A stretch of DNA of 64,000 nt, from contig CAKUHA010000005.1 in NCBI GenBank assembly GCA_934655755.1, forward strand, positions 1 to 64,000. Reading direction: 5' to 3'. This stretch comes from an uncultured Collinsella sp. Its GTDB lineage: Bacteria; Actinomycetota; Coriobacteriia; Coriobacteriales; Coriobacteriaceae. Position numbers and translations under genes: made by a program. Positions 58,710-64,000 of the stretch are shown here, piece by piece. How positions within the stretch are numbered: the first letter of the stretch is position 1; each line of letters starts with the position of its first letter. The notes beneath the pieces were generated by a model. The model was not told the origin of the DNA and ran no database searches. It saw nothing but the letters and a program-made list of their open reading frames with translations.

Positions 58710-58738
58710 GGGACAAATTAATCAGGTTAGTTTGTCCC
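58710..58738 (+). repeat. GGGACAAA palindrome after the ABC exporter
   Basis: A 29-nt element with GGGACAAA / TTTGTCCC arms, ten bases after the stop codon. It is nearly identical to the element at 12301-12329 when read in the direction of its gene. Confidence 0.8.
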
Positions 58739-58774
58739 ATAGAGCCATCTTGTTATATAGCGTTCTACCAGCGC

Positions 58775-58833
58775 GTGAAACATTTTGACGATATTCCGTG
58801 ACACAATTTGACGGTATTTCGTGAAACACTCTG
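58775..58833. repeat. 23-bp tandem repeat, 2.6 copies
   Basis: GTGAAACATTTTGACGATAT... (58775-58797), GTGACACAATTTGACGGTAT... (58798-58820) and a partial GTGAAACACTCTG (58821-58833) follow each other without gaps. It could be the end of a lost IS21-type element or a regulator array. Confidence 0.65.
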
Positions 58834-58911
58834 CGGCGACATTAATCCAAGTACGTACTGTCCGAAATCTGTCCAAAGATGTCGTCTGCGTCGCCAATCG
58901 GCAGACGGTGG

Positions 58912-58939
58912 TTTACATCTGTCACGTTAGTACTAAGAT
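58912..58939 (+). promoter_or_regulatory. Promoter of the flavodoxin-like gene
   Basis: TTTACA (58912-58917), a 16-bp spacer and TAAGAT (58934-58939). A CGTCTGC / GCAGACG hairpin lies just upstream (near 58883-58907). Confidence 0.5.
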
Positions 58940-58998
58940 ATTCATCTAATAAATTGCATTAGTGGCTTTAGTTTTGGGGGAAACGAGGCAACGTGACT

Positions 58999-59550
58999 AT
59001 GACATGCTCTTTGGTGGTTAACAGCAAGAGCGGTAATACCAGGATGGTTTCGGGCGCGATCAAGCGTGCCCTGCAGGCTGCGGGCGTTGAGTTTATTCAT
59101 GCCGCGGCGTTGAGCGACGACGCGGATGCCGAGCAGGTCGCGCGCGAGGCGCAAGGAGCTTGTGCGGCCGACACCGTACTCGTCGGTTTTTGGTGTGACA
59201 AGGGCGCCTGCACGCCTTCGGTCGCGGCGTTGCTCTCCGCCCTACACGGCAAGCGCGTCTTCCTGTTTGGTACCTGCGGCTTTGGCGCCGACCAGAGCTA
59301 CTACCAGCAGATTATCGATCGCGTGACCTCCAATTTGGCTGGGGATGCCGAGCTTGCGGGTTGGGTCATGTGCCAGGGCAAGATGGGCCCCGCGGTCAAG
59401 CAGCGCTACGAGGCCATGCTCGAGCAAGATCCCGACAATGCCCGCGCTAAGTTGCTGCTCGACAACTGGGTCGCCGCAAAGGATCACCCCACCAAGGAGG
59501 ATTTGGACAACATGGCTGCAGCCGCCAAAAAGGCCGTGCTGGGGGAGTAG
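58999..59550 (+). CDS. Flavodoxin-family protein
   Basis: A 183-residue cytosolic protein with an N-terminal flavodoxin-like FMN-phosphate loop (SLVVNSKSGNTRMVSGAIK), DTVLVGFWCDKGACTPSV and KRVFLFGTCGFGADQSYY. It probably carries FMN in a reductive pathway. The C-terminal ~40 residues are an added helical region, as in other anaerobe flavodoxin-like proteins of this length. ATG 58999 was chosen; GTG 58993, two codons upstream and nearer to CGAGG, is equally possible. It is a single-gene unit, followed by structured element A. Confidence 0.85.
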   Translation: MTCSLVVNSKSGNTRMVSGAIKRALQAAGVEFIHAAALSDDADAEQVAREAQGACAADTVLVGFWCDKGACTPSVAALLSALHGKRVFLFGTCGFGADQSYYQQIIDRVTSNLAGDAELAGWVMCQGKMGPAVKQRYEAMLEQDPDNARAKLLLDNWVAAKDHPTKEDLDNMAAAAKKAVLGE

Positions 59551-59595
59551 CTCCCATCGCTGACGGCGGTTGGTCCATCTTTCTAAATATAACGT

Positions 59596-59718
59596 CCTCC
59601 CGGGCGTCGGGGCACGAAGGTCCCTGCTCTACAGTCCTGCGCAAGACGAAGGCCACATTAAGTGGCCTTCTTTGCGTGCGAAACTCGCGATGAACTTCGT
59701 GCCCCGTCGTCCGGGAGG
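59596..59718 (+). repeat. Structured element A: outer stem around a conserved core
   Basis: Outer arms 59596-59619 and 59695-59718 pair over 24 bp with one G-T and one mismatch. The inner hairpin is GAAGGCCAC / GTGGCCTTC (59648-59656, 59662-59670). The core words CCTGCTCTACAGTCCTGC and AACTCGCGAT match element B (6044-6180, minus strand), but the outer stem sequence is different. Confidence 0.85.
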
Positions 59719-59764
59719 GCGCCTCTTTATTGATGGAAGGCCTGATAGGTCGATGGTTCCGTGC

Positions 59765-60011
59765 CCGGATGCGTCCAAAGTGGGACGGCTTTCCGGATGG
59801 GCAGGCTTTCGGAAAATGCGTCCCCCGTTTCCCAATGAGGCTCAAGCGGAAAATGCATCCCGGAATTTGTGCTCAAAGTGGGATGCGGTTTCCGGTTGAG
59901 GGTCTAAGGGGAAAGTGCGTCCCACGCTTGAAATGGGATGCAGGTTTCCCGATGAGGCACTCGACGGAAAATACATCCCAGAAATGGCCTTTGAGCTGGG
60001 ATAAGATTTCC
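59765..60011. repeat. Tandem array of about five imperfect hairpin units
   Basis: Left arms GGAAAATGC[A/G]TCCC start at 59811, 59848, 59910 and 59966. Matching right arms of the type GGGATGCGGTTTCC lie at 59880, 59935 and 59998, with GGGACGGCTTTCC at 59782. Complete units are 59848-59893, 59910-59950 and 59966-60011; the unit at 59811 lacks a right arm. GATGAGG/GTTGAGG words follow several right arms. Confidence 0.75.
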
Positions 60012-60031
60012 GCGGCATCTCGGATTCTCAA

Positions 60032-60108
60032 AAATGAGACACGCCGTTGGCGGAAATGAGACACGTGGGACCGGGCATCGGACGTACTATTCGTGGAAAT
60101 GAGTCCAC
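60032..60108. promoter_or_regulatory. Direct repeats AAATGAGACACG upstream of the FG-GAP gene
   Basis: Exact copies at 60032-60043 and 60054-60065 (22-bp period), and a degenerate GGAAATGAGTCCAC near 60095-60108. They flank the -10-like TACTAT (60085-60090). Confidence 0.5.
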
Positions 60109-60133
60109 TTCACTTGAGTAAAGCGAGGCCCCC

Positions 60134-63100
60134 ATGTACGTTCCACACCCCCACATTCGTCGGTTGTCGAAAATCCCGCTTGTTGGGACGGCGGCGCTTG
60201 CTGCGTTGATTGCAACGAGTGTCGCCTGTTTCACGGCGGCTCCCAACGTCGCCCAGGCGGCCGACGCGCCTGAGATCACCGATATGACCGAGCAGGACTA
60301 TAGCGATCTGGGCCTGGGCACGAGCGAGGACATTCCGGCCGATACCGTTGGCCCCTATTCCACCGATACCCCCACGACGTTTGCCACGCGCAGCGAGGTC
60401 TATATGGCAGCTAACGGCAGCCATGGCAATCGCTACACTCTGCGCGACAAGCTCGAGAACGTCGAGCGCGGCGATATTGGCGGCAGCAGCAAACTCACCG
60501 ATGGCTATGGAAGTGTGTGGGGCGCCGCAAAGTTCTGGCAAAACGTCAACAATTTCGATACGAACAGCGACCTCTACAAGCATAGCGACTACGGTGGCGG
60601 CACCTGGTCGTATCTGAGCAACAATGAGTCCTCGACGGTACTTGCCAACGACAACAACGGCTTCTCGGGCATTCACGCCACAAGCGTTGAGTTCTGCAGC
60701 GATGCCAAAACGGGCAAAAAGAGCCGCGTTGCCGAGCTTCGCGCCTATGGTGACAGCTCGTCCACGACGATCGACGGCAAGTCGTACGCCGGAAAGGTTG
60801 AGCTGGTCCTCTATTCGTTTAGCAACGGGCGCACGCGCAGCCTTGATACGCGCCTGCCGGTGACGGTCAACACCAATATGATGGACGGAGGCCGTTTTAA
60901 GTATCTGAACGCCGGCTACCTGCAAGAGCACGACGCCGTCTTTGATGTCGAGGCGGGCGATGTCGATGGCGACGGTGTCGATGAGCTTTTTGTCTACGCG
61001 GGCTGCTATGTCGATGAGGACGGCGTGCGCAAGGCCGTAGTCGACATGTACGACCTGGAGGGCGGCAACTGGAAGCAGAACGTCGTCAAGATCGATGCCG
61101 GTAGCGCCTCCGACTACACCACGTCCAACAAGGGCGGGAACAGCTCGTGGACGCAGCTCCAGTCAGCTCCCGTCGTTTCGCTCGCCGCAGGCGATCTCGA
61201 TCGCGATTTTTGCGATGACCTCGCCATCGTGGTCTCGGCACCCTACGGCAAAAAGAATATTGATAAGTCGACGCATTGCGAGCTGTTCTCGTGGGATGCA
61301 TCCAAGGGTGCGCTCGTCCATGTCGATGCTCTGGGTGACGCGGGCGCAATCTCCCTCTCCGCGAACGGCAAGACCATGGTCGCTGCGAATGCGACGTTCG
61401 GCACGTTTGCCGCCTACGATGAAGAAGGAAAGAAGACGGGTGAAACCGTCACGGGCCTTATTCTTGCGGGCTATGACTGGCAACGCAGCGCTTTTGATTA
61501 CGACGCTTATGACGGCAGCAAGGAGCTGTACGGCGCGCTGTACCGCTACGCGTATTTTGACTCGGAGTCTGGCGAGTTCAAACTTTCCGATTGCAAGGAA
61601 TACAGAGACGGGCTCCTCGCCTCCTATGGACTGATGCATGTGCCCAACAGCGCATGGAAGGATAGCGCTCAGGATAAGCGCTATCCGTGCACCTTGGCGC
61701 CTATTGCCCTTGCCACTGCCAACCTTGACGGCCTGTCCGAGCAGCCGGCGGTCGACGAGGTGCTCGTGGGCGGCGATGTGTTCCGCGACTTTGCCTGCAA
61801 CACGGCGCAGAGCGGTGCCCAGGGCTTGGGGTCCATGGTCGGAACCATGAGCATGAGCGGTCAGCAATACAACAGCAGCAACAAGCATGACCACAAGGGT
61901 ATAGAGCAGGTGTGGATCAGCGACGTTAAGTCGGGCAGCGTCTCGGGTTCGGATCGCTACAACGAGAGTTTTATCGCCGTGGTCGGAAAGCATCGAGACG
62001 AGGACCTGCGTAAAGATGACGATTACTATTGGATGACCGCCTCGCAGCTTTCGCTCGACGAGAGCGGAAGGGTGCGCCGCGGCGAGGAGCAGGTGATTAG
62101 CGAGAGCAACCGTCGCGGCACTACCTACGGCACATTTATCTCGCTCGCGCTGCCCGATGTCGACAATGACAGCGTCAAGATCACGTACAAGGACCGCTAC
62201 AAGGTCTATACCAACCCGCGCGTGCTCGCCGTGCTGCAGGATGCTCCCTATGTTGAGGATCTGGAGCAGGCATACGGCTATCTGGTGTTGGGCGGCACGT
62301 CATACGGCGAGGGAAAGAGCACGGGGACATCCCAGGGCTATACCATTGGCGCCGAGTTGGGCGTTGCCGTCGAGGTGCAGACCGGTCCGCCCCTGGTCGC
62401 GATGAATGCTTCAGTCGATTTTGCCGCCGAGGGATGCTATGACTACCGGAGCGAGCGTACAGTGAGCGCCAGCGTAAGTTATGAGTCGCATGCCGGCGAA
62501 GGCGACAAGGCCGTGCTCTACACGATTCCGATGGTCTATTACGAGTATGAGATCGAAAATGAGGAAACTGGTGGCAAGGGCGTGATGGCGGCGCCCGTGT
62601 CGCTCGGCGCGCAGACCTCGGTCGTTAATGTCGAGGCCTATGACCGCATTGCCAAACAGCACAATATGACGCCGCTCAGCTACTTTTTGACCAACCGGTC
62701 GGGAGAGCCCGGAACCTATCAAACGACGCTCAACGGCGAGACTCCCGTTGGGGATTCCTTTGGCCTGGGCAAGCCTGGCGTGACGCGCGCCTACACGCAC
62801 GATGGGTTTAACGGCGCCGTCGCGCAGTCGGGAGCGAGCATTGAGCAGACCATCGAAGTCGAGGAGGGCGAGGAACAGGAGTTTGAGTACGGCTTTACGC
62901 TGAACGGCAGCGTTGTCATGGGCGCGAAGCTCGCAAAGCACGAGTTGTTTGGCGGCCTGTGCTTTGGTGCCAACGCCGGCTTTACTACGGGTAACTCCTC
63001 GAGTGAATCGACCGAATACGGTGGTACCGTCGACAACCTGCCCGAAGCCGCGCAGAACAAGTACGGTTTTGTGTGGCGTCTGGGCGTCAACGCGGTAGAC

Positions 63101-64000
63101 GTCGACAAGTTCGAGGCCGACTCGGGTGACAAGCTCGGCACCAAGGACACCGATCAGTTCTGGATTGTGGGATATGACGTCAAGGACGTCCAAGTGCCCG
63201 AGGCACCGGCCGTGACGGGCTTTACGGCAAACGCAGTCGATTCGACAAGTGTTACGTTTAGCTGGGACGATGTACTTTCAAAGAAGAGTGGCTTTAGCTA
63301 CGGTGTGGGCATGCTGCAGAGCAATGCGGCGGACGCCGTCGTGAACAGCTGGAAGATTGCCGATAACACGCAGACGTCGCTTACCTGGGACGGGTTGCAG
63401 CCCAATTCGGAGTATCGATTCGCCATCGCCGCTGTAAAGAACGGCTCAACGACAGAAACGGGCATTCGCTCGGCAATCATCACGGTCAAGACGATGCCCG
63501 ACGGCATGACGATGACCGTGAGCGGACCTGCGGCGGATACAACGGAGAGGTCGGCCCTCGAGTATGACTCTTCGGTTGAGTGCGCGGAGGGAGACAAGCT
63601 GACGCTCTCGGCGATTGGCCATGTGACGCAGCGCAATGCCGACGGCAGTGAAACGGAGCTGGCGCCGTCATATATCTGGTACCGTAAGGGCCGTGGCGAG
63701 ACCGCGTTCCAGCGCGTGGGTGCCGATGGCAACCTCCCAGCTGGAACGGCCTCAACGCTTGAGCTTGACTTGACTACAAACGATGACGGCGCGCAGTACT
63801 ACTGCCACGTGGGATACAACAACGTGGGCCTCGATACCGGCATCACGCTGGTGAACATCGCGGCCGAAGAGACGGCGCCCACAACGGTGAACGCCGCCCC
63901 GATCCGCACACGCCGCCTGTTCTCACAGGCAAGTGCGGGTGCCAAGAAGTTCCTGGACCATACGCTGGTAAACACCGCCGGCCCAACCGATTCCGAAGGC
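60134..64000 (+). CDS. Large secreted FG-GAP/fibronectin-type surface protein (3' end outside window)
   Basis: The frame is open for 1,289 codons to the window edge. ATG 60134 follows GAGG at 5 bp. A signal peptide (KIPLVGTAALAALIATSVA, cleaved near AQA-AD) shows secretion. Residues about 270-620 contain FG-GAP/VCBS-like calcium-binding repeats (DVDGDGVDELFV; DLDRDFCDDLAIV; LPDVDNDSVKI). A ~300-residue region rich in Gly, Ser and aromatic residues follows that I do not recognise. A fibronectin type III domain (PEAPAVTGFTANAVDSTSVT) begins near 63200, then an Ig-like domain (WYRKGRGE...DDGAQYYCHVGYN). It probably binds host or microbial polymers; the anchoring signal, if any, lies beyond the window. 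Confidence 0.8.
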   Translation, partial: MYVPHPHIRRLSKIPLVGTAALAALIATSVACFTAAPNVAQAADAPEITDMTEQDYSDLGLGTSEDIPADTVGPYSTDTPTTFATRSEVYMAANGSHGNRYTLRDKLENVERGDIGGSSKLTDGYGSVWGAAKFWQNVNNFDTNSDLYKHSDYGGGTWSYLSNNESSTVLANDNNGFSGIHATSVEFCSDAKTGKKSRVAELRAYGDSSSTTIDGKSYAGKVELVLYSFSNGRTRSLDTRLPVTVNTNMMDGGRFKYLNAGYLQEHDAVFDVEAGDVDGDGVDELFVYAGCYVDEDGVRKAVVDMYDLEGGNWKQNVVKIDAGSASDYTTSNKGGNSSWTQLQSAPVVSLAAGDLDRDFCDDLAIVVSAPYGKKNIDKSTHCELFSWDASKGALVHVDALGDAGAISLSANGKTMVAANATFGTFAAYDEEGKKTGETVTGLILAGYDWQRSAFDYDAYDGSKELYGALYRYAYFDSESGEFKLSDCKEYRDGLLASYGLMHVPNSAWKDSAQDKRYPCTLAPIALATANLDGLSEQPAVDEVLVGGDVFRDFACNTAQSGAQGLGSMVGTMSMSGQQYNSSNKHDHKGIEQVWISDVKSGSVSGSDRYNESFIAVVGKHRDEDLRKDDDYYWMTASQLSLDESGRVRRGEEQVISESNRRGTTYGTFISLALPDVDNDSVKITYKDRYKVYTNPRVLAVLQDAPYVEDLEQAYGYLVLGGTSYGEGKSTGTSQGYTIGAELGVAVEVQTGPPLVAMNASVDFAAEGCYDYRSERTVSASVSYESHAGEGDKAVLYTIPMVYYEYEIENEETGGKGVMAAPVSLGAQTSVVNVEAYDRIAKQHNMTPLSYFLTNRSGEPGTYQTTLNGETPVGDSFGLGKPGVTRAYTHDGFNGAVAQSGASIEQTIEVEEGEEQEFEYGFTLNGSVVMGAKLAKHELFGGLCFGANAGFTTGNSSSESTEYGGTVDNLPEAAQNKYGFVWRLGVNAVDVDKFEADSGDKLGTKDTDQFWIVGYDVKDVQVPEAPAVTGFTANAVDSTSVTFSWDDVLSKKSGFSYGVGMLQSNAADAVVNSWKIADNTQTSLTWDGLQPNSEYRFAIAAVKNGSTTETGIRSAIITVKTMPDGMTMTVSGPAADTTERSALEYDSSVECAEGDKLTLSAIGHVTQRNADGSETELAPSYIWYRKGRGETAFQRVGADGNLPAGTASTLELDLTTNDDGAQYYCHVGYNNVGLDTGITLVNIAAEETAPTTVNAAPIRTRRLFSQASAGAKKFLDHTLVNTAGPTDSEG

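Larger units (their letters stand above)
59551..60133. other. 583-bp intergenic region with element A and a hairpin array
   Basis: No gene is visible. It holds structured element A (59596-59718), a degenerate tandem array of hairpins (59765-60011), direct repeats AAATGAGACACG (60032-60043, 60054-60065), and a -10-like TACTAT (60085-60090) before the next gene. Confidence 0.7.

Noticed and set aside
59765..60011. CRISPR array
   Set aside because: Repeats are imperfect and palindromic hairpins with irregular spacing, there are no unique spacers of constant length, and no cas genes are present.

Overview
The window looks like chromosomal DNA from a high-GC anaerobic gut actinobacterium of the class Coriobacteriia, most likely Collinsella or a close relative. 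That is an inference from base composition, gene content and the style of its PTS and ABC loci; no rRNA gene is present to settle it. Most genes are ordinary and intact. Two are cut by the window edges: ftsH at the left, and a large secreted FG-GAP protein at the right.

Layout. 1-12.3 kb: ftsH, a PLP aminotransferase, a PHP phosphatase, an RlmD-type rRNA methyltransferase, a three-gene polar amino-acid ABC importer, an EF-G-like GTPase with altered G motifs, and a secreted nuclease. 12.3-19.8 kb: a LacI regulator divergent from a sugar operon (PTS EIIBC, GatZ/KbaZ-like protein, transaldolase-like aldolase, split transketolase, PTS EIIA). It appears to import a sugar as its phosphate and feed it into the non-oxidative pentose phosphate reactions. 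20-31 kb: larE, a HAD phosphatase, a second LacI regulator, glmS, a GntR regulator divergent from a YeiH-type exporter, a Fis-type HTH protein with an eroded AAA+ core, a nitroreductase and two small unknowns. 31-40 kb: a MarR-controlled heterodimeric ABC exporter, cysE, a DedA protein, ilvE, lemA, a TetR regulator and tRNA-Ser(UGA). 40-54.4 kb: a TadA/glycerate-kinase fusion, then a 3,991-residue sortase-anchored adhesin built of isopeptide pilin-like domains. 54.4-64 kb: the 4.5S SRP RNA, a second heterodimeric ABC exporter, a flavodoxin-like protein, and the truncated FG-GAP/fibronectin protein.

The most unusual content is between the genes. Several families of structured repeats sit mainly just after gene 3' ends. 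(i) A composite element has two hairpins separated by conserved single-stranded words; its stems change in a compensatory way. Five copies and one fragment occur, all downstream of, and co-oriented with, the preceding gene; one overlaps the SRP RNA terminator. (ii) A ~125-137 nt element has a conserved core inside long outer stems that differ between copies but stay self-complementary. (iii) Two families of GGGACA- and GGGACGGGGC-containing palindromes recur. (iv) A tandem array of hairpins lies upstream of the last gene. Candidate operators are visible for the MarR, GntR, LacI and amino-acid transporter loci, and a G9 tract lies in the adhesin leader.
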